Shown here one piece after another: positions 12,444 through 23,310 of a stretch of DNA of 64,000 nt (positions within the stretch are counted from its first letter, which is position 1; each line of letters begins with the position of its first letter). The DNA is taken from positions 400,771-464,770 of the forward strand of contig WTPW01000196.1 in the NCBI GenBank assembly GCA_009809945.1, written 5' to 3'. The notes under the pieces were generated by a model. It had not been told where the DNA came from, ran no database searches, and saw only the letters and a list, made by a program, of their open reading frames with translations. Position numbers and translations under genes: made by a program. Source of the DNA: Gigaspora margarita (Eukaryota; Glomeromycota; Glomeromycetes; Diversisporales; Gigasporaceae).

Positions 12444-13600
12444 GTTTGGAGATTATTGTGGACAATGCATACTTGTAAAAGATATTCAATAGAGAGTTGA
12501 AGTATAAGGTTGAAAAATGATGAAATTTGTAGGGGTGTAAGTTTTTTGTATTTTATTAGACAAATAAAATTTTCAATTTTGTTAACAATTGTATCAAATG
12601 TTGGTTTGGTTGAACCATTTCCATCAAAATAGATACCTAAGTATCTAATAACATTATTAGACTTTCTGGGTAAGATGGGTTGGTTATTGAACAAAAGAGG
12701 TGTTGTTTGTGATTTGTAGGATCTGGAATAAATATGAAATAAATCAGATTTTGAGGGATTAACTTCTATATTGTTAATTTTATAGGGTTCAGAGGTGTCA
12801 TTAAGAATATTTTGCATAGTTTCTGAGCTTTTACAGAGCCATGTTGTATCATCCATGTAGGCTAATAGTGGAATTGAAGTACCTGCAGTAGTAGTATTGG
12901 TAATTATATCAAGAGGAGATTGTGCTGCAATTTTGAGTAGATAGTTTTGGTATTTTTGTGAATAAAAGTAAGAATTAGACATAGAAAATTTTCCAAAGTA
13001 GAGGTGAGTAGGTCTCACCTTGTTCTATTCCAGATTAGATATTAACAGGAGAGGTAAGACCATGAGCAGTAATGATTCTTGCTTGTCTTAATAAGTGTAA
13101 TTCGGTAATTAGGTTGATACCTGAATTAGAAATACCAATTCTTTTACAGGTATCTTGAAGGCATGAAATATTGATTTTGTCAAATGCTTTAGACATATCT
13201 TGAAAAAGAATCCAAGCTTCTTTGTTGTGTATTTTATAGTGTTCAATAGTATTATGAAGAATTTGTATAGGAATATGAGTAGAGGAATTTTTAGAGGCAG
13301 CAAAATTTAAATTAGATAAAAGATTGTTATTAGAGATAATTTGATCAAGTCGTTTAGTAAAGATTTTAGTAAAGGTTTTTTTGAAAGTTTCAATAATAGA
13401 AATTGGACAAATTTGATTGAGTATAAAATCCCAATCTGATTTTTTTGAAATAAGAAATATATTAGAGGATTTCCAATCTGTAAAAACTTTTTGTAGTTGA
13501 AAGCAGTTGTTAAAAAATTTTTAAAGAGTGTTTGTGCTTTGTAACTAGCATATTTGATATGTTCATAGCAGATTTCAGAGGAACCCACTACTTTTTGATT
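12444..13600 (-). pseudogene. LINE reverse transcriptase domain, broken
   Basis: The polymerase motifs appear across shifted frames. Motif A is FQDMSKAFD near 13190, the motif B region is SGIEQGE near 13025, and motif C is LLAYMDDTTWL near 12850, with both catalytic Asp present. A TAA stop lies just before SGIEQGE and several frame changes occur upstream. The domain would copy element RNA at a nicked target. The hAT-type MITE at 12268-12443 cuts off the thumb side. The copy is non-functional. Confidence 0.85.
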
Positions 13601-13611
13601 TGGAAGATTGG

Positions 13612-14436
13612 TTAAGATATCTTGCCATTCTTGATCTGTGATATCTTGAAGTAAGTTAAGATAATGTTCTTCATATTCAGGATGTGCTTCATAAAGATAG
13701 TAGAATTCAGAAGAGGGTGAAATTGGTTGAAGTAGTTTTTCTTTAAAGTATTCAGTAAAGTGATTATAAATTGCATTAAGAATTTCATTGTGTTCAGTAA
13801 GGAGTGATTTTTCAATAGATAGTCTATCGATATGTATATTATTGTATTTTTTGAGAATTTTTTTATAAAAGCATTTTGGGGTTTCAAAAAAAAATTGGTT
13901 ATGGTTTTCAATTTTTTGTTGAATTTCTTTATAGATAGTTTGTTGTTGTTGTATATTAAAAGCAGTCTTGATTTGCTAAAATTCTTCTTTAATTTGTAAT
14001 AAAGTAGGTGTTGGTAGTTGAAGTAAGCAGTCAGTATATTGTAAAATATATTTTTTGCATAGTAGAAGAAAGTTGGAAGAGGAAGTATGATATTTGAGAT
14101 ATTGGATTTCTTTAAATCTGTAAAAGAGAGGAGTTTGTTTTGAGGAGGGAGTTTCTTTAATTTCTTTAATAGTATTAACTTTGTGAAAAGGAATATATTT
14201 GTAGAAGCTTTAATTAGAGTTTTTTGAAGTTTATTTCCGAATTTGTTAAGCTGGTTTTGGTTAGTGATTTGATCTATTTGTGTATATAGTTTTTGCAAAT
14301 TAAGTGTGATTTGATTTGCATAATTTTCTAGGTTTTCTTTGGTACAGTTTTTCCAGAGAAATTTTTTTCTTTTATGTTGTTTGCGTGGTTTTGGTTTGTT
14401 GATCATAACAGATACTTCTAGTATGATCTGATTCAA
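13612..14436 (-). pseudogene. LINE linker between endonuclease and reverse transcriptase
   Basis: An open frame of 274 codons, very rich in Lys, Asn and Leu, beginning with the basic stretch KPKPRKQHKRKK. It lies between the endonuclease and polymerase segments in the same strand. No catalytic motif is visible. It matches the spacer seen in LINE polyproteins and is not an independent gene. Confidence 0.55.
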
Positions 14437-14501
14437 AGATACTGCTTGAAAGAATATCTGTATAATCTATATTTGTAATACTCAGATTATCCAGATCTGG
14501 T

Positions 14502-15020
14502 CTATTCTGCTCTGAATATTTGAGCATTAAAAGATGAAATTTTGGGAGTTAGAAAAAAAGAAATGGTAAATATCTTTATATTGGTGACTGATAAGATATT
14601 TAATAAGTTGAGTTTCTGGAACTGAGGTTTTTTTAGAAGGGGATCAGTCAATTCAAGGGTTGGGGACACTATTGAAGTCTCTATAATTATGTATCGATAT
14701 TTAGGATTTTGACATAATGTAATGATTTGTTTTTGTATTTCTTTTTGGAGTTGTTTTTTCTCAGTAGTAGGAATATAAATTTGAAGTAACCTGATAGGAG
14801 TATTTTTAAAATGTAGGTCAAAGCCTATTATATGGCCATTAAAATTATGAGTACGTGCGATATATTTGGAGATTTTGTTGTGTATAAAAAGTCCTACACT
14901 AGCTTGATGTGGATTGGAGAAAGAGCTCCAAAAACTAGTATAGTTTTTGATTTTGTTATGCCTAGTCATAAAAATTTAATCAGCTTGTAACACTATTTCT
15001 ATGCACTGTTTATGCAGATA
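14502..15020 (-). pseudogene. LINE endonuclease fragment (AP-endonuclease-like)
   Basis: The frame 14502-14969 reads HNKIKNYTSFWSSF, then SVGLFIHNKISKYI and GHIIGFDLHFKNTPIRLLQI, matching the middle of the exonuclease/endonuclease/phosphatase fold of LINEs. Upstream a CIEI-VLQAD remnant continues to about 15020 before an in-frame stop. The N-terminal Asn and Glu catalytic positions and the later SDH-type motif are not visible as an intact set. A 5'-truncated, dead copy. Confidence 0.6.
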
Positions 15021-15049
15021 TAAATTTAGATTATATAAAACTCAAAAAC

Positions 15050-15547
15050 GTCTTTGACCTGAAAATAAGCAAACCCACAATCGACAAAAGTCGCTACATA
15101 GTAAAGTCTAAATTTTACTAAGCAAATCGATTAATATCGCTTAAGTAAACTTATTCAGAGGGCAAAATACACTTATCACAAAATTTTCATTAATAATAGA
15201 TAATTTTTTATTAATTGACTTTTGATTTTTACGTTCGACGGAAAAATTAAAAATTTTTAAAAAAATATATTCGATGAAAGTAAAAATTAAAAGTTAAATA
15301 ATAAAAAATTCTTTAATTTTAATAAAAATTTCAGGGTATGTGTATTTTGGTCTTCCAAACAAGTTTACTTAATCGATAATTATCGATTGACATATTAGAA
15401 TTTAGACTTTACTATATAGCAACTATCTGCGATTAACTAAAAATCGATTTTACTTCAATATTATTGGCTATTTATACTATATATATATAGGACATGATCG
15501 ATGGGGACCCCCTAGAAAATTACATGATTTACTGCACTTCCCTTAAT
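15050..15547. repeat. Dispersed foldback repeat, copy 1 (CTTAAGTAAACTT family)
   Basis: An inverted-repeat element closely matching 42412-42903. Left arm: ATCGACAAAAGTCGCTACAT, TAGTAAAGTCTAAATTTTACTA, CTTAAGTAAACTTATTCAG. The right arm pairs with these in reverse (near 15345-15440). The inner arms are ATTGACTTTTGATTTTTACG against AAAATTAAAAGTTAAATAAT. Non-coding. Confidence 0.8.
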
Positions 15548-15798
15548 GGTTTTTATTTTTTTATTTATTTACATATGTACTGTACTTACTTTTAATTATC
15601 TTTTTTTTTTCTTTTTAAATTAAATTATTTATATTATTAAATTTTTTGTTTAAACTAAAACTAAATTTTTTTAATATTTTTTTTAATTTAATATTTATTA
15701 ACTTGCCGTTTTATTATTTTTTAACTTAATGTTTTTTTTAACAGATTTTTTAACTTAATGTTTTATTTTTTTTATTTATTATGAGTTTTTTTTTTTTT
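15548..15798. other. T-rich low-complexity sequence before a gap
   Basis: Long T and TTTA runs up to the assembly gap. No gene. Confidence 0.6.
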
Positions 15799-16739
15799 NN
15801 NNNNNNNNNNNNNNNNNNNNNNNNNNNNNNNNNNNNNNNNNNNNNNNNNNNNNNNNNNNNNNNNNNNNNNNNNNNNNNNNNNNNNNNNNNNNNNNNNNNN
15901 NNNNNNNNNNNNNNNNNNNNNNNNNNNNNNNNNNNNNNNNNNNNNNNNNNNNNNNNNNNNNNNNNNNNNNNNNNNNNNNNNNNNNNNNNNNNNNNNNNNN
16001 NNNNNNNNNNNNNNNNNNNNNNNNNNNNNNNNNNNNNNNNNNNNNNNNNNNNNNNNNNNNNNNNNNNNNNNNNNNNNNNNNNNNNNNNNNNNNNNNNNNN
16101 NNNNNNNNNNNNNNNNNNNNNNNNNNNNNNNNNNNNNNNNNNNNNNNNNNNNNNNNNNNNNNNNNNNNNNNNNNNNNNNNNNNNNNNNNNNNNNNNNNNN
16201 NNNNNNNNNNNNNNNNNNNNNNNNNNNNNNNNNNNNNNNNNNNNNNNNNNNNNNNNNNNNNNNNNNNNNNNNNNNNNNNNNNNNNNNNNNNNNNNNNNNN
16301 NNNNNNNNNNNNNNNNNNNNNNNNNNNNNNNNNNNNNNNNNNNNNNNNNNNNNNNNNNNNNNNNNNNNNNNNNNNNNNNNNNNNNNNNNNNNNNNNNNNN
16401 NNNNNNNNNNNNNNNNNNNNNNNNNNNNNNNNNNNNNNNNNNNNNNNNNNNNNNNNNNNNNNNNNNNNNNNNNNNNNNNNNNNNNNNNNNNNNNNNNNNN
16501 NNNNNNNNNNNNNNNNNNNNNNNNNNNNNNNNNNNNNNNNNNNNNNNNNNNNNNNNNNNNNNNNNNNNNNNNNNNNNNNNNNNNNNNNNNNNNNNNNNNN
16601 NNNNNNNNNNNNNNNNNNNNNNNNNNNNNNNNNNNNNNNNNNNNNNNNNNNNNNNNNNNNNNNNNNNNNNNNNNNNNNNNNNNNNNNNNNNNNNNNNNNN
16701 NNNNNNNNNNNNNNNNNNNNNNNNNNNNNNNNNNNNNNN
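15799..16739. other. Assembly gap (941 N)
   Basis: Unresolved bases. The open frame that spans it is an artefact. Confidence 0.99.
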
Positions 16740-16759
16740 GTTTGCTTTATTAGAAAACT

Positions 16760-17070
16760 GATAAAGATTAGATTTTCATAATTGGTACTATTGTTTAAGA
16801 AGTATAAAAATTTAGGGCTTTCATATTCAGTGCTATAGTTTTTGGGCTTTTATTGTTTTGGTGCTATTGTTTTGAAGTATAAAAATTCTGGGCTTTCATT
16901 GTTGTTTTCAGAAATTCTAGAATTTGAAGATTCTGAGCTTTGGTCAGTTGGTATATAGTTTGTAAAGATTTTGGGCTATAGGTCTGTAGTTCTAGTTTTG
17001 TCAGTGATTTTAGACTTTTGTCAGTTTGGTACTGTCATTTTTAAAGATTTTGAATCTTGGTTGTAATAAT
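16760..17070. repeat. Degenerate tandem repeat (GGGCTTTCATTGTT type)
   Basis: Imperfect units of roughly 50-60 bp built on a phrase such as TTTTGGGCTTT...GGTGCTATTGTTTTGAAG. At least five diverged copies follow the gap, which suggests the gap is more of the same array. Confidence 0.65.
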
Positions 17071-17578
17071 CTTGAATCAGAAAAAGGATTAGCTGATATA
17101 CTTTTCAAAACTTTATGTTAACTTTATTTTCTTAAAATCATTGCGATATCATAATTTTTTATATATAGTTATGTTTTTTGTTGTGAATTTTTTTTTTATA
17201 ACTTATATATATATAGTTATAGTTCATTATAGTATTAGTTTTTTTTTTTAGTTATGTTGTTCATTGCAATGTTAGTTTTTTTTTATATATATAGTTTTTT
17301 TTTTATAATATAATTAATTTGAGTTATAATAAATTAAAATTGTGTTATTAATATTACTATATTATTTTGATCAGATTTGAATTGGGATTTATCACTTTTA
17401 ATTTTATTAAATGATATAATCAGCCAATAAAAATTGATTACATGAATCATGTGCTCGATATTGGTCAATTATAAGCAACAGGTCACTATAAACTAATGCT
17501 CTAATAATAATTAGAAATTTATAGAAACATATATCCGATATGTATAAGATATTTGTTTACTATATATATTGGGTACAT
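17071..17578. other. AT microsatellite-rich sequence
   Basis: TATATA and TAGTTATG runs near 17160-17310; no gene. Confidence 0.5.
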
Positions 17579-17960
17579 AATATGGGCCCTCAAAAGTAGA
17601 AACCAGACAATTTGACAATTTTTTGAAAATTAACCTGTTTGTTTGATCAGGTGTAAAATTTAAGGCCCAATCTTTTTTACTTAATAATGAAAGCCTAACC
17701 ACTTAATAAATTTTTGCAATATTGTGGTTAAAAGCTTTTGATGCTATAATCTAAAAATAGATTTACCAAGATTTACTATTAGTAATACAAGTATTATACA
17801 GATCTACAGATCTAATAATTCTGTTTAAACAGGTTTGTAATTATGAATAAGTTATTTTTAAATTGTTTTAATTTTGTATATCAAAATAGTTTTTGCCGAT
17901 TTTCTCAAAACCCGTGATTAGCCAAATTGTCTGGTTTCTACTTTTGAGGGCCCATATATT
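17579..17960. mobile_element. MITE, GGGCCCTCAAAAGTAGAAAC family, intact copy
   Basis: Terminal inverted repeats ATATGGGCCCTCAAAAGTAG on the left and CTACTTTTGAGGGCCCATAT on the right, extending inward through AACCAGACAATTTG and its complement. A 63-codon open frame inside it (17511-17702 minus) is a shadow. A second, older copy lies inverted at 19235-19602 and is split by a hAT element. Confidence 0.85.
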
Positions 17961-18150
17961 ACAGAATATATATATACGATATATACCTATATATATAGGA
18001 TATATATACTATGTGTATACTATATGTGCCCGACATGTGTCCAATATCCTACATGAACTCTATACATATTAGGTACATGTATAAATATATCTTATACATA
18101 TCGAGCACATGTCGTATATATATATTATATATATCAGGTACCTGATATTA
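17961..18150. repeat. TATATA-rich low-complexity tract
   Basis: Repeated ATATATAGGATATATA-type sequence with GTGCCCGACATGTG interruptions; non-coding. Confidence 0.6.
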
Positions 18151-18604
18151 TACCAATATGTACAATTTTGACCTGTGTAGTTGGTATTAGTTGATAGTTA
18201 AAAGGTATTAAAGGAAAGTTGTACTTCAGAAGGAGATGAAGATATGATATCCATTGGGTCTGACTGTCATAAACTTGGTTCTTTGTATAATTAAATGATT
18301 CTAATGAGCACAAAATCATTAAAATCCAATCACAGGCTCCTGTGATCATTAAGGATTTGAGTTATTTACATGCTAAAAAATTGATTAAATTTAAATATTT
18401 AGGCAAAAAATCCTTAATGATCTTAGCATTTTGTAACTAGATTTGACAATTTTATGATCTTTAGAAAACACTCTGATGGTCATTTTATCCAAATTGGGCC
18501 ACTATATCAGAAGTATTCACTATCAAATATTTTAAATTTTTTAATAGTATTTCAAATATGCGCAAATATATTACTTTTTGACCTTTGCTTATATGACTAT
18601 GATA
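18151..18604. other. Intergenic sequence, nothing recognised
   Basis: One 71-codon minus-strand frame (18134-18349) resembles nothing known and is probably chance. Confidence 0.35.
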
Positions 18605-18691
18605 AAGTATTTTATTTATAGTCACACCTCTATACAATCACCAAAATAGAGCATGACCAACTTGTGATTATAGAGAGGTCTGACTATACTG
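18605..18691. mobile_element. Tigger/pogo-like terminal repeat, single end
   Basis: Read on the minus strand it starts CAGTATAGTCAGACCTCTCT, related to the end at 9356. On the plus strand TTATAGTCACACCTCTATAC lies about 70 bp further in. No transposase lies nearby. Confidence 0.5.
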
Positions 18692-18748
18692 AACATATGC
18701 ATTTTAACTCAATTGCAAATCAAAATTTGACTATCAAAAATAACCAAC

Positions 18749-19096
18749 TACAATCAAACCTCTATAAATGCAACGTGCACTGACAAGACTACAACGTGCA
18801 TTTAGGGAGGTATTGCATTTAGGAAGAGCCAATTAAATTGCAGCTTTAAAGATTTGATCATCAAGTTTGTGTAACTTCTACTAAAAACTGTATTACCTAT
18901 CTTAAATACTAAAATTTGATTGGTCACGTGCATTTAGAGAGGTAGTATGATATAAAAAATTATTTGAAAGAACATGCATTTACAGAATATAGAACATGCA
19001 TTTAGCACTAATAATTTCTTACAGACAAGACAAAAACATGCATTTAGAGAGGTATTGCATTTATGGAGGTTGCATTTATGAAGGTCTGACTATAGT
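18749..19096. mobile_element. Tigger-like MITE with GCATTTA subterminal repeats
   Basis: The left end TACAATCAAACCTCTATAAA pairs with the right end TTTATGAAGGTCTGACTATA. Both ends carry repeated TGCATTTA-(G)GGAGGTA phrases, likely subterminal binding sites for a transposase supplied elsewhere. Confidence 0.65.
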
Positions 19097-19234
19097 ATAT
19101 CTGGATGGTTGCTATAGTTGGATCATATATATATTATCAGAAACTAATGAGCATTTAGAAAAATTATGTTAGATAATTTTATTTATACATAATATCTAGC
19201 ATTATAGTATACTAATTTTACAATTTCTGGTTTT

Positions 19235-19602
19235 GTGCAACTGGATTGTGCAGTTACTTATAAATAAAAACAAAATTTGTCCAATTACAGGTTTTGAGAA
19301 AATCTGCAAAAACTATTTTGTTACACAAAATCAAAGCAATCTAAAAATAGTTATTCAATATTAACAAACCTGTTTAAACAGGATTATTAGATCTGTAGAT
19401 TTGTAAATATTAAGTATTATACTTGGTAAATCTATTTTTAGATTATAGCGTCAAAAGCTTTTAACTATTGTATTACAAAAATTTATTAATGATCAGACTT
19501 TCATTATTAAGTAAAATAGATTGGCCTTTAAATTTTACATCTGATCAATCAAACAGGTTTATTTTCAAAAAATTGTCAAATTTTTTGTTTTCTACTTTTG
19601 AC
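19235..19602. mobile_element. Older copy of the GGGCCCTCAAAAGTAGAAAC MITE, split by hAT
   Basis: Its interior matches 17579-17960 (for example AAACCTGTTTAAACAGGATT, GATTATAGCGTCAAAAGCTT, CAGGTTTATTTTCAAAAAAT). It runs to TTTCTACTTTTGAC at 19602. Its other tip, CACCCATATTTA, is at 24910 onward, after the hAT element. The hAT target site was therefore the terminal repeat of this MITE. Confidence 0.8.
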
Positions 19603-20550
19603 TAGTGATGCATCAGTTCAATTCGGTCTGTTCCAGTCCTTAGTAAACTGATAACATAGTACTTATAGTCCGATCTAGTCCTAGTCCTAGTTCCAAAACA
19701 GTCTTTCTGTATATGGGATAACTTTATCGTGATTGGTCAATTTTTTGTTAAATATAGCATTAGAAATGTATATTTGGACTAAAGAAAAAAGCATTAGAAC
19801 ATTGTAAGAGGTCACACTCTATCTTAAATTTCTTATTACAGTATTATATTCGACTTAGAGTTAAGAAGAAAAGTATTAACAAAAGCAATTTACAGAAACA
19901 CTATACCAGCTTATTTGAATCTTAGAAAGTGGATTAGAAGGAAGAAAAGTCTAAACAGATACCTTTTGCAAGAATGCTACTACCAATTTATATTCACCTT
20001 GAATCAAAAAAAAATATTCGACTTCTTTGGTCTTACTGGGTAAATCAACTTAGATCCGAGGTTCACTTTTTTGGATCTTACTGGTAATCAAATAGAACAG
20101 AAGTTTGACTTTGGATCGTACTGTTAATTAATGTCACTCTTGTTATACTAACATCTGGATATAACATCATAGTAAAATCTTTCTATACTGTCATTTTTTT
20201 TTAAAGTTTAATATAAAATGTTAGTATAACACTGTATCAATATTTTGAATTTTTTTTTACAATAACTAGTTCATAGCATATAGAAAAGGTATAGTATTAT
20301 ATAATAAATATATGCGTAAGGCTTTTTAGTTAGCTTACAGAACTACTTAGTGGAAATCTTAGCAGACTATAAGCACTAGAGAAACCATTAGTAAGCAATT
20401 TTACAATTCTTGTTTTTAATATTCTCTAAACACAAATTTATTAACTTTTTTCTCTTGTAAATAGGTTCCATTTAATTAAGGTAATATTTTTGCAAAGTTA
20501 TAACTTTGAGAGCTTTTTATTACTAATAAAGATCAAAATTTTATCCAATT

Positions 20551-20740
20551 ATATATGTTGTGCCCCAAATGCAAATCGGCCCAGTTGTCAATCTGGCCAA
20601 ATTAAAAATTAATTTAGTCTGGATGTTAGGGTTAGGTTAGGGTTAGATTAGGCCAGTTTTTTATTTTGGCTGTAAATATTGACATCTGGGCTGTCCCAAT
20701 TGACAACTGGGCCGATTTGCATTTGGGGCACAACATATAT
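20551..20740. mobile_element. MITE, GTTGTGCCCCAAATGCAAAT family, inside hAT
   Basis: Terminal inverted repeats of at least 40 bp without mismatch: ATATATGTTGTGCCCCAAAT and its exact complement at 20721-20740, continuing through GCAAATCGGCCCAGTTGTCAA. The loop holds GTTAGGGTTAGGTTAGGGTT (20625-20644), a telomere-like tract. The perfect arms imply a recent insertion. Confidence 0.9.
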
Positions 20741-20932
20741 ATAAGAACAAAATAGAAATAATTTTTTCTAATACTAACAACACCAATAACCCATCTAAAT
20801 TATAATCTTTAACTTTATTGCGATAGTATAAATGGCTATATTTGATTACAAAATTATCATCCTAAAATATTAAGCTATTAAAAAAAACAATTTAGAAAGT
20901 ATAATTAATTAATTTAACTTGCCAGTTATAAA

Positions 20933-22872
20933 TTAATTGCATATTTTTTCTTGTATCCAGCTCTTTAAGCATAAGACTGCTCTTGCAATTTCTTTATCTA
21001 GCCTATTTCTTGATGGAGTTATGGTTTGTCCAGCAATTGAGAAAGCCTGCTCAGAGGCTACACTTGTTACTTGGATATACAAATAGTCTCTAGCAATTGA
21101 ACTCAATCTTGGATGTTCATGTTGCTTCAGCTGCCACCAAATGAGTGGATCTGCTTTATCCTCCAAAAGCAAAGACAAGTATCTTTCTAATTCATCTCGT
21201 ATATAGTTCATCGTTGGCAATAAAAATTCTGAATTATTTTCTTGTAACAGAAAAACAGATGAGTGTAATTGGCAAAAATAATTTTGTGTTTTTGATAGAT
21301 CATTAGAAGAGGTCATGGTTGGCTTTGATATTCCTAAAGAGTATCTATTAAGGTTTGATACTAGATTTATTTCTTAGTTTTTTCATCTAGGTTTTTAAAT
21401 GATGTCAATTTTATTCTCAGGTCAAGTAATGATGAAATTTGAGAAGTTTCATCTAATAAGTAACTATCTAATTTTTGATAAATAGCACTTGCTATTTGTT
21501 TTTGAAAGAAATTGGCATCATCCTTATATCTTGACAAATGATTTTGGATGCCAAGAAAAACAAATCAAATATCACCATGTGTTGGATAACTAGAGGCTGA
21601 AAGAAGTCGAGTAGCACACTCAATTGGTTCTAAAAGAATCATTGTATCCTTTATTTTTAGTTAGCTAATTGTTAATTTGTAAAAAAAATAAAAAAAATAA
21701 AAAAAATAATTTACATTAATATTAGCCTGATCATATTTATCCAGACACTTTTGATGAACTATTTGATCATCTGCTATAAGCATAGTTAGAGAGGATTCCA
21801 TTTTTTCCACTTATTCAGCATATAATAAGTAGAATTCCATCTGTCTTAACATCCTAAATACTCAATACCTTTCATTTTGCATAATTTTTTTAAGTTATTG
21901 ATTGTAGGATGTGAAGATTTGATATAAGACATTAATGATTGCACTTTGACAATTGATTCATCAATCAAATCAATTCCTTGACAAACTGCCAAGTTTAACA
22001 TGTGTGCAGCACACTGATAGAGAGAAAAATCAAAATTATTAAAACCTTCCTCAAGTTCTTCTGTCACAATTGTACTACACAAGACCATTGAAGATGCATT
22101 ATCTGTGGTTAGAGCCAAAGTTTTTTCAGATATATTATGTTCATCTAAAATATCCATTATTGCATTAGTGATATTAATCCCTGTATGCTGTTCTTTCATT
22201 GGAATGATATCAAGAAGAAAACATTTTAATTTTCAAGATGAGTCAATATAATGAATTGTGAGGCTTAGGAAGACGTGCCATTTGATACTGTCCATAAGTC
22301 TGAAGTAAATGCCACTTTTCTGAGAACTTGATTCAATGCTAACTTAACTTCATCTTTTTTTTGAAATAGCTTCATTACTTGGTCCTTTATTGTATTTCTA
22401 CTGGGAAATTGGTATCGCGAGTCAAATTTAGAAATCATTTTTCTCCACTCTTCTTCTTCAACAATGCTAAATGGTTGCATGTCACAAACAATCCACCTTA
22501 CAACTAAATTATTTCATTTTTGCCATTCTATTTCCAGATAAGGGTTTGGATTTATGAGCTTTTGCCCCCATTTTGTACTATAATGTTATGCAAGCCTAAA
22601 TAACACCTTAACATTGAGGTTGAAGTTGTCAGTGAAAATGCCTTATTTCACACTTTGCAAACAGGTAAACCAGGATTGTCTGGTGTCTTTTCATCAAAAT
22701 AGGACCACACGGATGATTTACGTTTCTTGGTTTTGTGAGATGAAATATTTTGCAATTTGTCTTGTTCATTTTGACTCAGTAAAGAAGAATCATCCTCATC
22801 TTGCTTATCATTAAGAAGATCTGGATCTGGGGTAACTTAATAATATTTATTTCTTTGTGTATCATCCATATT
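20933..22872 (-). pseudogene. hAT transposase remnant (BED finger to dimerisation domain)
   Basis: Reading the minus strand, an N-terminal start region (MDDTQRNKYY, stop) lies near 22870. A BED zinc finger follows, SVWSYFDEK...VCKV-stop-NKAF, where TGA sits at an expected Cys position. Then come KMISKFDSRYQFPSRNT (22265-22480); the RNase H-like core with LALTTDNASSM and CAAHMLNLAV (21846-22199); a middle stretch with PIECATRLLSASSYPTHGDI and one internal TGA (21480-21640); and the C-terminal dimerisation domain DPLIWWQLKQ...VASEQAFSIAGQTITPSRNR (20933-21316). The DNAS and C-x2-H positions of the core remain. At least three stops plus frame breaks make this a pseudogene. It is the only coding content of the 5.3 kb element. 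Confidence 0.9.
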
Positions 22873-22970
22873 TAAATATAGTATTTAACAAATCAAATTA
22901 AATTTTGTGAAAGAATTATAACGAAAGTCAATTAGATTGTTGAATTTACTGCTCTTTGCAAAATTGTGAC

Positions 22971-23151
22971 AGGACCCTGAAATATACATAGATAGGTCAG
23001 GTATGAGTTTGCTTATTTTTGAGGTTTTTTATGCAGATCTTTTCTTTTTATAGTAATTTTTTTGCTTATTTTTGAAGTTTTTTCTGCAGATCTTTCCTTT
23101 TTTAGTAACTCTATAATTAACCTGGCCTATCTATGTATATTTCGGGGTCCT
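22971..23151. mobile_element. MITE, AGGACCCTGAAATAT family, copy 1 (8 bp duplication)
   Basis: Ends AGGACCCTGAAATATACATA and TATGTATATTTCGGGGTCCT. Flanking direct repeats ATTGTGAC lie at 22963-22970 and 23152-23159, so a hAT-type mobiliser is likely. The interior has two GCTTATTTTTGA(A/G)GTTTTT phrases. A second copy is at 30420-30600. Confidence 0.88.
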
Positions 23152-23171
23152 ATTGTGACCCCTATGATTAA

Positions 23172-23310
23172 TTTTTTTTTATAATTAAATGATTGCAATC
23201 ATAATTGCTAACACTGGCCAATTTATTATAAATCTGAGTTTGATACAAACTCAAGTTTATGATAAATTGACTGATTTTGGCAATCACGATTACAATTGCA
23301 ATTACTTTTC
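23172..23310. repeat. Foldback repeat (CAATCATAATTGCTAA type)
   Basis: Arms AATTTATTATAAATCTGAGT and ACTCAAGTTTATGATAAATT face each other, with outer blocks GATTGCAATCATAATTGC and GGCAATCACGATTACAATTG. A related, diverged copy is at about 38525-38640. Confidence 0.7.

Larger units (their letters stand above)
9930..15020 (-). mobile_element. Degraded non-LTR retrotransposon (LINE)
   Basis: Minus-strand coding similarity runs from about 15020 down to at least 10040, in the order endonuclease, basic linker, reverse transcriptase, RNase H, zinc knuckle. Stops and frameshifts break the frame in many places, so the copy is dead. The endonuclease N-terminus is missing, as expected of a 5'-truncated LINE. 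A hAT-type MITE (12268-12443) is inserted in the reverse transcriptase. The left boundary is uncertain: coding-like sequence continues past 10290 to about 10040 and no clear poly(A) or target duplication was found. The protein is rich in Asn, Lys and Ile, in line with host base composition, which suggests a long-resident lineage. Confidence 0.85.

Noticed and set aside
15781..16761. Open frame of 326 codons
   Set aside because: It is the N gap translated as unknown residues.
9356..18691. A single 9.3 kb Tigger element
   Set aside because: The two ends are related but not matched (4 bp difference near the tip), no transposase was seen, and the span contains a LINE, MITEs and a gap.
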